Below, piece by piece: positions 35,885 to 49,145 of a stretch of 64,000 nucleotides of DNA. The DNA is from Camillea tinctor (Eukaryota > Ascomycota > Sordariomycetes > Xylariales > Xylariaceae), in contig MU394068.1 in NCBI GenBank assembly GCA_022578605.1, positions 611,624 through 675,623 on the forward strand, in the 5' to 3' direction. Made by a program: the position numbers and the translations under genes. How positions within the stretch are numbered: the stretch's first letter is position 1; each line of letters begins with the position of its first letter. The notes under the pieces are model-generated. The model made no database searches and was not told the DNA's origin. It saw nothing but the letters and a program-made list of their open reading frames with translations.

Positions 35885-38800
35885 ATAATAAGTTGCGCTT
35901 TACAATTTTTATTTATTTATATATACATAATTTTTATAATATATGCAATACGTGCATTTTTTATATTTTTAACTTATAATAATATTTATTTTAATATTTA
36001 ATTTTATTTAATAAAACTATTATTTTATAAGTAATTTTATTATAAAAAACGCTTTTAAAAGTTTAAAATTTTTTAATTTATATAAAAAACTATTTTTATT
36101 AATATTATTTTTTATAGTTTTAATTTTATAAAAAATTATTAAAGTAATTAAATTTTTTTTTAATTTATAAAATAATGTTTTATATTATAATAATGCTTTT
36201 TTATAATTAATTTAAAATTAAATTTATTTATTAAAATTTTAATTTTTTTATTATTATTTTCACGTTTTTCTTTTTTTTTATTAATTTAAAAAATAATATA
36301 TTAACTTTTTTTTAAATAGTTTTTATTTTTATTTTTTAATAGTTTAATAATTAAACTTTTATAACTTATAAAATGTTATTTTTTATATATATATATTAAA
36401 GCGTAATTTATAAAAATTATTAATAAAAAAATAAGCTTAAAAACGGGATTTAAAAAAACTTTATAAATAAAAAACTATATAAAAAATAAATTAAAAAATA
36501 AACATTTTAAACTTTTAAAAAAGCTGTTTTTTTTTAAAAAAAAAACGTTAAGTTAAAAACGTTTTAAAATTTTATATTATAAAAAAATGTTTTAAAAATA
36601 ATAATTAAGTTTATATATTATAAAAGCATAAATAATAAGCTTAAACCGTAAATATTTTAATTTCTTGTTTTTTTAACATTAAATACTTTAATATTTTTAA
36701 AAACAATTTTTTTTATTATATTATAAAAACTTATTTTATATTTTATTATTATAATTATTAATTTAACGTTATATAATAACGCATTTAAAGCAATTAATTT
36801 AATTATTACTTTATAAATATTTCAGGTTAAAAATGTTAATTTTATTAAATATACTTTTTTTAATAAAAAAAATCCATGTTTAAAGTTTTTATATTTTACC
36901 GGTTTAAAAATAATGTTTTTTAACCGGCTTTTTTAATATTTTTAACTTTAAAATAATATAAAATAATAGTTGTTAAATGTTAAAAATAAAAAGTTTATTA
37001 TATTTAAAACATTTTAAAAAATGGCCGTAAATTACGTAAATAGTATAAAATTTTTATAATAAAAACTATTTAATAAAAAAAGCGTTTAATATTATTTATA
37101 ATTAAGCTTTAAAGCATAATTTAAAATAAGCTATTTTTAATAAAGCATATATTAATAAAAAATTTAATTTAATATTTAAAACGTAGTTTTAAATAAACCG
37201 TTAAAAAATAGTTTAATTTAATTTTAATTACATATAAATTTAATAAATAATCTTTATATAAATAATAATATAACGCTAAATAAAGTTTAAAAAAATGTTA
37301 TTTAATTTTATTATTAAAAACTTAAACTTTAATAAATAAAGTTAAAAGTAAATTAATATAAAATTTAAAGCCGTAATAATAATAAAAAAATTATAACTTT
37401 AATTAATAAATTATAAATATATAAATAAATTATATAAAAAATATTAAAAATAAATATTAAAAATATTATTTTTTTAATTAATTAACTTAAAATATTAAAA
37501 AATAATTTAATAAAAATATAAAAATAATATATATATATATATATATATATATTATTTTAATTATTGCTTTTTATATTTTAAAATGTATAAAATTAATTAA
37601 AAATTTTATAAATTAACTTTTTAATTTAAGTAATAAAAGGCTTTTTTAACTGCGTATTAAAAATATTAAGCTTATAATTATTATAGCTTAAAAAATAATA
37701 AAATAAAAGCGCTTTTAATAAATATTATTAATTTAATTACTTTAAAAAAAAACTTTTTTTATATATAACTTATTTTTTTATAAATAAAACATAATACCTT
37801 TATTATATTAAAAATAAAAAATAGTTATATAAAAAAGATATTTTTTTATTATTAAATAATTATAATAAATAATTATTTCGATTATTAACATTTAAAAAAG
37901 TTAAAAAAAATAAAGCGGAAATTTTTAATTTTTTACAATTATTTAAAGTGTAAAAAAAGTAAAGTTAAAATATTTAAATTATTTTAAAAATTATATATAA
38001 ATAGTTTATAGCATTATATTTTACTTTACGCAATTAAATTAAAAAAATAAAACATTAAAGTTAAGTTTTTTTTTTTTTTCATTTTATTTTTTTTTATATA
38101 AACAGCCTTTTTTAATTATTATAATATTAAAAAGCAATATATATTTAAAAATAATAATAAAAGTTATTAAATATTATAAGTAGGTGTATATAAGTACATA
38201 ATAAAAAGAAATAACAAAATAATAAATAAAAAAGTTAAAAACTATTTAATTAAAAAGTTAAAAGCGTTATTAACCTTTTTATAATTTTTTAAAATAATTA
38301 AGGCTATAAAACTTTTAATTATTATTTATAATATAATTAAAATTTTTAAAAGTTAATATTTTTTAATAATAATATTTAAAACTATAAAATTTAATAATAA
38401 TAATTAAAATGCTTTATTTATAAAATTAAAAAAGTTAAATGTTTATATATTTAAAAACGAGTTTATAAAGTTTATATATATAAATAATATTAATAAATAA
38501 GTTAATTATAATATAACCTTTTAAAAATAAGGTAAAAATATAACTTTTTTAATAATATAATAAATTTTTATAAAAAGTCGGCTTTATTTACGCTTTAATA
38601 TTATAATTTTAATATTTATTAAGCTATTTAATAATGTTTTTAAACTTATATTTTTTAACGCGTTTTTATTTTTAAGTTTTAAAAATTTAAAAGTTTTATA
38701 TATTAATAAAATTAATAAAAATAAGTTAAATAAACCGTTATATAAAAATAGTTATTAATGTTTTTTTTTAAAAAAATTTATAATATAATAAAAAAAATTA

Positions 38801-41800
38801 TATATAACATGTTTTAAAATAAGTTAAAAATTTAAAATATAAAAACCGATTTTTATAAACCTTTATAAATAAATATTAAACTTTATTATTAAAACGGTTT
38901 TAATAAAAAAATAGCAGTTTTTTTTTATTAATTATATTATAAATAATAATTAAAACCTTTATAACTTTAATTATTTTAATAGCTTTAATTATTTTAAAAA
39001 ATATAAAAAAGTTAATAATATAATATAATTTTTAATTAAATAGTTTTTTATAAAAAACACTTAAATATACCAGTTTTTACTTTTTTATTTATTATTATAT
39101 TTTTTTTTTACCATAAACCCACACCTCGCAAACACCCCCACTTTATAAACACGCAAAATAAGCTAAAATACCCTTAAACTCATTATTTTTAAAACTTTAT
39201 AACTTAGCCATTTTTAAAGTTATAATAATAAAATTAAATATATTAAATATTTTAATTTTTATATTAATCTTTAATATAAAATTAATAATTTTACTATATT
39301 TTAATTATAGTTTAATTTTACTATAAAGTATATAAAAATATAAATATTTAAAATTAACATTTAAATATATTATATATAAATAAAATAAATTTTTATTTTA
39401 TTATATTATTTTAATTATAAAATAAAATAAATTTTATATTAAGTTTTATATATATATGTTAATAAGTGTACGTATTAAAAAAAATAAAAATAATAACAAG
39501 TGTAAAAAACGGTTATATATTTATGTTTAAGAAAAAAATTATTTAAATGAAGTTGCGTAAAAAAGCGCAACCTATTTATGTGCGGGGTACATTGTAACTT
39601 CCTGTCCTTATTATGCAACTATTAATATATATTATATTTAAGTAATAAAAATAAAAATTTAAATATTTTTATTTTTAATTTTATATATTAAATAAAAATC
39701 GTAAAATTTAATTTTTAATTTTAATATATTATTTATATTAAATATAATTTAAATTTTAAAACCGTTTATTTTTATTAATTTTAATAAATTAATAAAGTAA
39801 ATATTAAGCTTTTTATAAATTTTATATAATAAAGTTTTTTAAGTAAGGCTATAAATGGAACTGTTTTATATGGTAAAACTTTATATTTATATTAAAGCTT
39901 TAATATAATTAATATAAATAAATGGTTTTAAAACTTAAATAATATTTAAATAAAATAATTTATTAAAGTTAAAAGCTTAATTTTAACATTTTTATTTAAT
40001 ATATAAAATTTAAAATTATAAAATATATATTAAGTTTTTAACTATAAATAATTATAGTAAAATTAATTATAAAAATTATTTTTTAAATAAAACTATAAAT
40101 TAAATTGTTTAAATTTTATAAATATATAAAGTTTTACTTAATTATTTATTTATAACCTATAAAAAACTATATTTTAAAAAATAATATATATTTTTAATAT
40201 ACTTTAATTTTATACATTTATTATATAATATTAAAATTAACTTTTTAAAAATTAAAAATTATTAATAAAAAACAAAACTTTTAAAATATTAAAACATTTT
40301 AATTTTACTTTTATAGCTTTAAAAATAACTAAGTTATAAGCTTTTTAAAATAATAAGTTTAAAAGTGTTTTAATTTATTTTACGTGCTTATAAAGTGGGG
40401 GTGTTTATAAGGTGTGGGTTTATGGTATTTTATATATATATACATGTATTTACATTTTATATTGCGTTATTTTTAATTATATAACCGTTATAACTATAAA
40501 TACTTTAATTTTTAATTTTTTATTAAATTTATAAAAATTAACTTTTTTTACTATATTTTTACTTAATACTTTTTATAATTTATAAATTATATAACATTTT
40601 ATTATATTATTATATATTTATATAAATTATTTAATAATATTTAAAGCTATATTATATTATTAAACATTTCCACGACTTTTTTAATAATGTTTAATATTAA
40701 AAACGATTATAAAAAGCTTTTATATTATTTTAATTATAACTTTAAACATTTAAGTTTTTATTATAAATTTTACTTTATTTTAAAAGTTTAAAAGTTTAAA
40801 ATAATTTTTATTTTTTATTTTTATTTTTATTTTTAAATTAATATTGTTTTTAAAGTAAATTATTTCTTTTATTTAATTTTTTAAAAAACAATTTTAATTA
40901 AAAAATTAAAGCGTATTTTTTACATTTTTAACTTAATGTTTATTTTTTTAATTAATATTTTATTAAAATATATTTTAATTATTTTAATTTATTATTAAAT
41001 TTTAATAATAATATATTAAGCTTAATTTTTTATTTATTATATTTATTTATAAAAATTTTAAGTTTATTAACTTAATTATTAAATAGTTTATTTAATATAT
41101 ATATTTTATTATTATTATTTATTATAAGCTTAATAAATATAATTTATTACTTTTTATTTTTTATATTTATTAATTATATTATAAATGATAATTAAAATCT
41201 TTATAACTTTAATTATTTTATATAAAAATTATAAAAAGGTTAATAACGCTTTTAACTTTTTAATTAAATAGTTTTTTTATTTATTATTATGTTTTTTCTT
41301 TTTTATATTTATTAATTAATGTTGTTAAATATATAGCAATATAAATTATAACTTTTTATTAATACTTTATATTTTTATTTAAAAATATAACGGTATAAAA
41401 TATAATAATAATAATATTAACATTATTATTATATTTATTATAACTTAAAAAAATAATAAATTAAATAATTATAAAACTTATTAATATTATATAACTTATA
41501 TTTTAACCTTTAATTATATATTTATGTTTAAAGAAATTATTTAATTAAAGTTATGCAAAAAAGCGCAATTTATTTATATATAAAATACATAATTACTTTT
41601 TATTTTTATTATGTAACTATTAGTAATTATTAATTATATTAAATAAAAATAATGTTTAATTAAGTTAAAAATTTTTAATATTTTTTATTATATTAATAAT
41701 ATTTTAAGTTTATTATTAATTATTAAATATTTAATTAAATTTTAAAAAGTTTATTATTTTTTAAAGTTTAATTATAAATAAAAATATTTAATATAAAATG

Positions 41801-42215
41801 TAAAATAATTATAATAAATTTTTTTTTTATTTTTATAAAAAGTTTTTAAGCTTTTTATATAAATAAATAATTTTATTTTTTATTTATTAATAAATGCCGG
41901 CAAGCTTAATGTTAATTAACGCTTTTTATTAAAAAAATTATAATTAAAAATAGTTAAAAATGGTTAAAAAAATATATAAGTCGGCGCAGCGCTATAATTA
42001 ATTAAAACGTAAACTTTTAATTAATTAAAGTAAAAAAAATAAATAAAAAAAATAAACCTTTTTAATAAAAAATATAAAGCTTTTATTTTTTAATATATAT
42101 TTTTATATTTTAATTATATAAAATATAAATATTAATGCTTAATATTAATTTTTTTAAATATGTTAAACTTATTATTTATTTTTTTAATTTTAACTTTTTA
42201 CTTGTTTATACACAA
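35885..42215. repeat. AT-rich, RIP-degraded repeat block 1 (~6.3 kb)
   Basis: Roughly 90% A+T in lines sampled by eye, no ORF, C and G nearly confined to short islands. It contains degraded copies of dispersed repeats. One family occurs at about 38240-38345 (plus), 38935-39055 (minus) and 41180-41290 (minus), and again at 48055-48180 (plus) in block 2. Another GC-retaining core (CAACCTATTTATGTGCGGGG) occurs at about 39568 and, fully converted C to T and G to A, at about 41560. Such blocks are the usual footprint of RIP on transposons in ascomycetes. Confidence 0.9.
39110..40426. mobile_element. RIP-degraded element with long terminal inverted repeats
   Basis: The left end ACCATAAACCCACACCT with AAACACCCCCACTTTATAA is matched in inverse at the right end (GGTGTGGGTTTATGGT, TTATAAAGTGGGGGTGTTTA). 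Similarity continues inward for about 100 bp through AAACTTATTATTTT-like sequence to AACTTAG(C/T)(C/T)A. Element length 1317 bp. The interior is AT-degraded except for a ~50 bp GC-retaining core near 39568. Terminal inverted repeats suggest a DNA transposon or its non-autonomous derivative; no transposase frame survives. Confidence 0.7.
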
Positions 42216-42439
42216 CCTTAACGCACTTTTTTTTGTCTCTTAAATAGCTCTGCCATGTGGCCTTAATAAACAGGCGAGCGGATCGTTTGACTTATTTATT
42301 GTGCACGTCATGCAAGCGGGCCCTAAAAATGAGTTGCTGCTCTCGTTTATTCCATTGTCGTATTGCGGTTTTACTTTAAATGCTTTTCTTTTGTTTTGCT
42401 TCTTGTCCATAGTTCTTAGTCGTTACAGCGCCTTTCACC

Positions 42440-43015
42440 ATGACGGGGCGATCGAAAAAAACGAAATTTGTTGGTCGCAAGTTCGGCATAATGAAGAAAG
42501 CCGATGAGCTATGCCGCGAGTGCCAAGCCCGGGCTCTCATCGTTTTAGAGAGAAATGGCACTATATTCTGCTACCGATCGGATGCCGGTTGGCTACCGTT
42601 AGTGGATGTCGACGTTCGACCACAAAACTACTTCACGCCAGACTACTTCAAGACCAAACCCAAGAACACTAAAGGTTACGCTGCCACATCGTCCTCCACC
42701 TCTCCCCCAAGCATCCTGCTCCCGTCGTCTGAGGTCAACACGCCAGCATCGTCAACCCCAACGTCTAAATCTCCCACTTTCAACCTGCCTGGCTGCAGCG
42801 ATTTGTCTGGCAGGGGTGAAGTGCAGGTGCAACCGCTGTTTAGTGAGCTGGCTTCTACATTTCCTGTCCTCAACTCACCCGATCGTGGCGACTCGTCAAG
42901 CGTGGTCGAAGAGCAAATGCGGATGCTGTCGGGCTGGCCGCTCCGGCCACCCCCTGGGGTCCGGAGTAGGAAACTACGCCTAAAAAGATGCAATTTCCAA
43001 ACACAGTACTTTTAG
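42440..43015 (+). CDS. MADS-box-like (SRF-type) protein
   Basis: 191 aa, single exon, start in the context CACCATGACG. Residues ~3-50 (RSKKTKFVGRKFGIMKKADE, LCRECQARALIVLERNGTIF, CYRSD) align with the DNA-binding helix and beta strands of a MADS domain (RKFGLMKKAYELSVLC...). The usual N-terminal extension and first residues are shortened, so it is a divergent or partial MADS box. The remainder is Ser/Thr/Pro-rich without a recognised domain. It stands alone in an island of normal composition flanked by AT-rich blocks; downstream it converges with the kinase gene. Confidence 0.7.
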   Translation: MTGRSKKTKFVGRKFGIMKKADELCRECQARALIVLERNGTIFCYRSDAGWLPLVDVDVRPQNYFTPDYFKTKPKNTKGYAATSSSTSPPSILLPSSEVNTPASSTPTSKSPTFNLPGCSDLSGRGEVQVQPLFSELASTFPVLNSPDRGDSSSVVEEQMRMLSGWPLRPPPGVRSRKLRLKRCNFQTQYF

Positions 43016-43343
43016 TACTTTTAGGACGAAAGGCTTGAATTTCTAGATCTAATCGCGGAAAGGGGGCAGGAGCTTTGTAGTCATTGACTCTCTAGGTAAT
43101 GTTAGCTTGCTGGGTTGGTTGGGTTTGGCAGAGAACGCCACATCTCTAGGTTTCATCAGACACTGTCACACTTCCGTATATCGGAACGCTCTTTTTTCCC
43201 CCCGCAAATGTTTTCAATATAGCGCGTAGATAGGAAGAGAGATGTGCAAGGCAAAAACCAATGCAGCTCAAGAGCTAACATGTAATCAATACGAAGAAAA
43301 AATCGCAACTACATGTTTTAAAATGCCCGAAAATAGTGGATGC
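43016..43343. other. Convergent intergenic space between MADS-like and kinase genes
   Basis: 328 bp with no ORF of note; both flanking genes end here. Confidence 0.5.
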
Positions 43344-45073
43344 TCATTCGAGAGCTGGTGTTTCTGCTCTAAAGCATGCAACGGCTTTTACGAGGTCGCT
43401 AATAGGAATACGTCGGTGGGATCGCACCTCCAACATGCGCAACACAATGCTGTGTAGGGTGTCAACGGTAGCTAGGCTTGTAGTGGCGTCCCTGACGACT
43501 TGCAACCACTCTTCCATACGCTGGGTTGCCCGATTCTGAACAGCAGAGGATCCTCTCATGTCTTTGATGATCCAGGATTGCACCTGCCAGCCAAGGTCAG
43601 GTAAAGGCACCTTCCCGAGCAGAAAAATCATCACTACGCCAAGTGCCCAAATCTCTGCCGCCGCTTTGCGCTCGCCGCTGTACAGGTACTCCGGCGCTAC
43701 GTACCAAGGCGTACCGCCGACGCGAGCGGGCCCATCCAGGGAGGTTGCGAGACCAAAATCAATAAGGATCGCCCCCGAATCTCTGCCGTACAAAATATTG
43801 GAAGGTTTGATATCGTTGTGGAGGACGCCCTCATTACGGAGGTACTGCAGGGCTCGTGCCATATCGCTTAAGACGCGGATTGCGTCTGTACGATCGCCGC
43901 GAAATCGATCATTCTCGACGTGGCGCCAATTTTTATGTCCAAGATCGCAAGCATCGATCCACTGGATGAAAAGCGCGTTTAACCGTGCATCCCCGCCTAG
44001 GAGCTCTGCGATAACATCCTGACTCGATTAGACTATTGCTCGGGCTGCGGGAGGTAAGAACTTACAGAACGCAACTTGCGGTGAATGCTAAATTCCCCTG
44101 ACCAGCTGCTGCACCGGGCAACGATGGATCCGGAGTCTTTCTTAAAGACTTTGACCACAACGATCTTGTCCGGATACGATGAGACTTTTGCTTGGAACAC
44201 TTCGGCAGATCTTGTGGCACCTGACCGCCGCATGCGCAGGACACGGTACTCCTCCGTACCGGCAGTCGCGATGCGGACCGACTCCCCATCTGTCATTTCG
44301 GTGAGCGCGCCGAGGGGCTTCACAACCACTGGTTCTTTTTCGGTGGGAGCAATCGAGGCCTGTTGCTCTTCCGATCGGCGCCTCTTGGATCCCGACAAGC
44401 TGGGAATATGGTAGGGGCGAAGCAGCGCAAGCGAAAAGGTGCGTGGAAATACCATCATCTGGAAGGCGACGACATCGTTCTGCAAGCAGAACGTCCAAGC
44501 TCCGGGGCCTGCCTGGAGACATGCAAACGGCTGGATCTCCGCATATGGTTCTCCGTCCTCGCCTGTTGTGGCCGGCCTTCTCATGTAAAACGGCGCCAAG
44601 GATCTATTCACTACAGCGACAAAGTCTGTGTAGACGTCGTAGAAAAGCTCACAAGTCAATGGTTCGGTGATTAAGCAGCTGACATCTTCTTTGTTCTGAG
44701 TAACTGTGAGACATTCGATGTACATCCCAGGGGGGTCCCGAAAGGACGTACGCCGGCAGAGGCGTTCCCACTGGCCATTCCGATTCTTGAACTGCGAGAG
44801 ATCGCTGGGTTGAATGAGTAGTCTGGCATCGAGGTGTCTGATTTCGAGATCAGAAACAAGGAATCGTTTTTGGTTCGTGTCTTCGTTCACACGATTCTCG
44901 ACGTAGCCTTCTGGAAACGAGTTCGTTTTTTCGCTGCTTGCCGATTGACTATGGTAGGGTGGGGGTTGCATGCCCAAATCCCTGTATAAGCGCTGCTCAA
45001 TGTCACCCTCTGAAAACGGGTTTGTCGGTTCCAGCGCATCATCCTGCGGACCGGAGTCGTCACGTTTCGACAT
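43344..45073 (-). CDS. Atypical serine/threonine protein kinase with a unique N-terminal region
   Basis: Two exons, 45073-44066 and 44018-43344, 560 aa; the intron 44019-44065 (GTAAGT...CAG, 47 bp) lies in phase 0 between HRKLRS and DVIAELL. The first ~270 residues have no known domain (LEIRHLDARLLIQPSDLSQF, WERLCRRTSFRDPPGMYIEC, ELFYDVYTDFVAVVNRSLAP). The C-terminal kinase domain shows KIVVVKVFKK (ATP-anchoring Lys), catalytic loop HNDIKPSNILY (Arg of HRD replaced by Asn), DFGLAT and WYVAPEYLYSGER. The glycine loop (RRSGATRSAEVF) is degenerate. It is likely catalytically competent by its Lys, Asp and Asn, but its targets are unknown. Divergent from the gene at 45311. Confidence 0.85.
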
Positions 45074-45310
45074 GATGGGGATCGAAAGAATGGTAGGGAT
45101 AATGAACGCAGTCTTTTTTGTCTTTCTTCTTCGCAGTGGGCTCTCCCGACTTGTTGTGTACGTCTACAACACGTCTCTCTTTATAGTTGGGAATAAGCCC
45201 CCTTGTTCTGCTTTTGCTGTCATTTTCGGTGCAGGGGGTCGGTGGTCCTGGCTGTGGAGATGCCGCTGTCCAATCGTCGCCGCGCTTGAGAGAATCCGAA
45301 ACTGAAGTCA
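45074..45310. promoter_or_regulatory. Short divergent promoter region
   Basis: 237 bp separate the kinase start (45073, minus) from the start at 45311 (plus), so the two genes probably share regulatory DNA. No specific operator recognised. Confidence 0.4.
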
Positions 45311-46282
45311 TTGCGACCCGGGGGTTATGCGTTTAAGAGAACGACTATTTTCACGCCAGGCTATGCAACTACACAGGATCGCGCTAACGGACCCAAGTCG
45401 GATGTTGACAATCCACCGCGATTAACCTGTTCTCTCCAATCTCAACCGTGCCGGTCAGACGAAAGCATGGGAGCAAGAATCCCTGAAGTAGACTTTCTCC
45501 AGGAGCCGCAATGGCGATGGCCAGCATGGAAATTCGGACTGCGATGCGAAGATCTCTTTGGTGAACTTCATCACCGACACAACACTTACGAGGCTCCCCT
45601 TCAGGACTTCGAGGCGTTCCACCATGATGTTTGGGAAATATCAACCTCAGCTAGCTCGGCTGACGAATTTCACCGCGGCTTGAGCGAACGGAAGCAACAA
45701 CGCCTCAAAGAGATGTCTCAGTCATTTGACGACATGGCCGCATTTCTGACAGCTGGTAGCAGTATGCTGTCTGAAGATGCTTGGGGTCTCGGTGTACAGT
45801 ACTTCAGGACAAGATCTCTGGATTCTCTGCTTCGATTTCTCTTTTCTTTCCTTAACGATGTAGATAAAGATTCAATGCAAGCGATGGCTCTCGAGTCGGC
45901 CGACCGGAACCACACTAACGAGAAAGCCGTTCAAGCTCCTGACACCGAGCCATCTGCGCATATCGACGCCGCGACGCTCACAACCCAATCTTCCGATAGC
46001 ATCCTACCCCCGTCTTCCGTTACGCCTTCTTCCTCGGATGCAGAGCAGCCCCTAATGGGAATGCCCCCAGATTCTTCGCTCTCGAGCAAAACTTCACACG
46101 ACGCAGTGTCTGGCGCCGTGTCGTCTTCGAAGCCTATGCGATCGAAGCTAAGTCGAGCGCATTCGCACAACCGAATTCGAAAGAGTCCGTCTTCGAAGCC
46201 GACGCTCTTGCAGAGAGCTAAACCTGGCACTGAAAAAAAAGAATGGATCCAGACGAGATATGAGCTACGCTCGTGCACATAA
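45311..46282 (+). CDS. Unknown protein with conserved-looking WKFGLRCEDLF core, partner of the kinase gene
   Basis: 323 aa, single exon. The core (about residues 53-180) includes PEVDFLQEPQWRWPAWKFGL, RCEDLFGELHHRHNTYEAPL, QDFEAFHHDVWEIS and DEFHRGLSERKQQRLKEM. It is followed by YFRTRSLDSLLRFLFSFLND and a Ser/Pro-rich tail ending in basic residues. The start could be at MGARIPEVDF (residue 53) rather than 45311, because the first 50 residues are of lower quality. I do not recognise a named domain. It is transcribed away from the kinase, from which it is separated by 237 bp. Confidence 0.7.
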   Translation: MRPGGYAFKRTTIFTPGYATTQDRANGPKSDVDNPPRLTCSLQSQPCRSDESMGARIPEVDFLQEPQWRWPAWKFGLRCEDLFGELHHRHNTYEAPLQDFEAFHHDVWEISTSASSADEFHRGLSERKQQRLKEMSQSFDDMAAFLTAGSSMLSEDAWGLGVQYFRTRSLDSLLRFLFSFLNDVDKDSMQAMALESADRNHTNEKAVQAPDTEPSAHIDAATLTTQSSDSILPPSSVTPSSSDAEQPLMGMPPDSSLSSKTSHDAVSGAVSSSKPMRSKLSRAHSHNRIRKSPSSKPTLLQRAKPGTEKKEWIQTRYELRSCT

Positions 46283-47274
46283 AAAAGACCGAGTACCAAA
46301 TAGGAGCCGTCTAAATAGCGCCCTAGTTGCTCACATTTGAAAACACGACAACAACAATGATTTAGCAAACTGCTAGCGAATGGGGTGCCGCTTGCGTTTG
46401 TAAATGGAGGGCGAGAAGGCATCTATTATTAGCAGAAAACGTCTTAAAAGGTCGACAAGACACTCGGCGCGCCCCGATCCTTGCTTACACGACTACCCCG
46501 GCATCGGTTATGACATGGCCTTTTCCTGCGCCACAGATGTATATGCTTGTGCTATTCTACAAGGTCGGTGTAGGCCTACAGCCGTTGAACACTCGCCAGG
46601 AGAGGTTGCCAATGTGGCATTTTTGCAGTCGTCGTACGACATGAGCCGGGCTGATGCTCGCGCTGAAGGCACAAGATCTGGAAGTCCAAGCCCAGTGAGG
46701 ATTAGAAGTCTCGATATTTTCTCGAGTTCTCTACCTTTCGTCTTTAACATAATAATTGCTCTTTTTCCCCTACCGCAAAACGAAGGAGCGGAGCAATGGG
46801 AAACGGCTTTACAAGATGTCTATTCCTTAAAGCTGTTTTTAGGGCCGGGAAAGGGGCATATGACGCGCCTGTACGCGAATAGCTAGAGATGGTAGCTGCA
46901 GAAGACTACGGGAAAGCATAGAAAGCTACTAAATGCTGTGTGAAGGCTTGTAGATTGCATAGTGGGAAAGCTTTCCTGTAATACGAAGCGTCCTCTTCTA
47001 TTAAGAAAAGCCTGGAAAGCCTATCAGCAATACCTATTGAATGTGTGGACGTTTTAGGAGCGAGCAGGAATCCGTTAATATCATGCTAAAATAATTGCTA
47101 GCTGTAAATTATTCAATCTTCCTCCATGGAAGAAAGCTGCATGCTTAGGTGTGTATGAGTTAGAAAAAAAGGCTCTTTCCCGCAATATGGCATTTCTGCA
47201 ACTTATGTGACCTATTAAAATCACTTAGCAAGGGCTACTTTTAACCAACTATGAAACAGGTATTAAGGAAATCT
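46283..47274. other. Spacer with one doubtful ORF, grading into AT-rich DNA
   Basis: An ORF at 46404-46886 (160 codons, plus) has no recognisable character and is probably chance. After 46900 the sequence becomes TpA-rich towards the second AT block. Confidence 0.45.
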
Positions 47275-48924
47275 GCATATATTTATACGAGCTATGCTTG
47301 CAGTTATTTATTTATGTAATGTAATAAAATGCGTGAAAAAGTAATTAAAAAACAGCAGTTAATTAAATATATTAATTTTTAATAAATTAAGTTTAAAATA
47401 AAAAAGGCATTTTTATTTTTTAAATTAACGTTAAAAATATATTTTATTATTTATAATTTAAAATTTAATTTATTAATATAATTTTAATTTAATTAAATTA
47501 ATTTAAAAATATATTTATTAATTATAAAATTTTTATAATATTTTATTTTTTATGTTTTTAAATTATTAAAAAGCATTTAATTTATTTTTATTATTTTTTT
47601 TATTATTAATTACGTTTATAAAGTTTTAATTAAAATTATTTATTTTTAATTTATTTTTTATATTATTTTTAATAATTTAATTTAAACGTTTTTTATTTTA
47701 ATAATAATATATTATAAAATTTAAAAAACTTTATATATATTTAAAAAAGCGTTTTATTTTATTTTATTTATATTAATTAATATTAAAAAAACTTAGTTTT
47801 TATATTTATTAAACGGGGTTTTTATTAAGTTATATTATTAAAATATATATAAAAAAGTTAAAAATTATTAATATATTTATTATTAATTTAATTTAATAAA
47901 TATTTAATATAATTAAATTATTTTAAAATAAACTTTAATATATTTAAAAAAAATATAAATATTTTTTAAATATATATATATATATATAATAAAAAAAACA
48001 TAATAATAAAAAATAAAAAAGTTAAAAATTAATATATTTAAATGTTTTTAATAAAAAAACTATTTAATTAAAAAGTTAAAAGCGTTATTAACTTTTTTAT
48101 AATTTTTTAAAATAATTAAAATTATATAAAATAATTAAAATTATACAGTTTTTAATTATTATTTATAATAATATTAAATATATAATTATATTATATATTA
48201 ATATAAAAATTAAAAAAATTAAAAATTATAATTATATATATAATTTATAATATATTATAAATATTACGCAAAAAATTAAGCTAAGTATAACTAGTGTATA
48301 TTATAAAAGTAGTAAAAAATAAAAATAAATGCTTGTTTTTTTTAATATTATAAAGAAGTAAAAGCCTTTATATATAGTAAATGTAAGCCGTATTAAAGGT
48401 TAATCTTTTAATTAAATAGTTGTTATTATAATAATAAATTTATAATTTTTTTTTTATATTATAACAAGTTAATATTTTAGTTTAAATTAATATATTCTTT
48501 ATTTTTTAAATTTTTTATGTTTTTATTTTAAATAAACAGTATAATAATTAAGTGTTATAAATTAAAAACATTAATTTTTAATTTTTTACAGCTTTAATAT
48601 AATTATTATATATTAAAAAATATATAGCACTTTATATAAATAAAATAAAAATTAATATTAACATTAATAAATAAAATAAAAAAAAGCAACATTTAATATA
48701 TAGTGCAATTATATATTTAATGTTATATTTTTTTATTTTTTTACATATTTATAATATTATTTTATAGTGCTATATTTTATATTAAGCTTTATATAATTAT
48801 TAATAAAAAGTTTTTTTTTATTTTTAATTTAATATTAAATATTACTTTTTATTTTATTTATAAAATATTATATATTTTTTAATATATAATAATTATATTA
48901 ATTTTATTTAAATAATTTAATATA

Positions 48925-49020
<96 letters not shown>

Positions 49021-49145
49021 AAAATATATAATATTTTATATAAATAAAATAAAAAATAAAATTTAATATTTTATTTATTTTTTTATTTATTTTTATAATA
49101 TTACTTTATATTGTTAACTTGTTGCTAATATGTACACAACTAATA
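47275..49145. repeat. AT-rich, RIP-degraded repeat block 2
   Basis: Same composition as block 1. 48055-48180 is a copy of the repeat at 38240-38345. It ends in a (TTA)n tract. Confidence 0.9.

Noticed and set aside
46404..46886. 160-codon ORF after the three-gene island
   Set aside because: No protein character, no paralogue in the window, in DNA grading into the AT block; probably chance.
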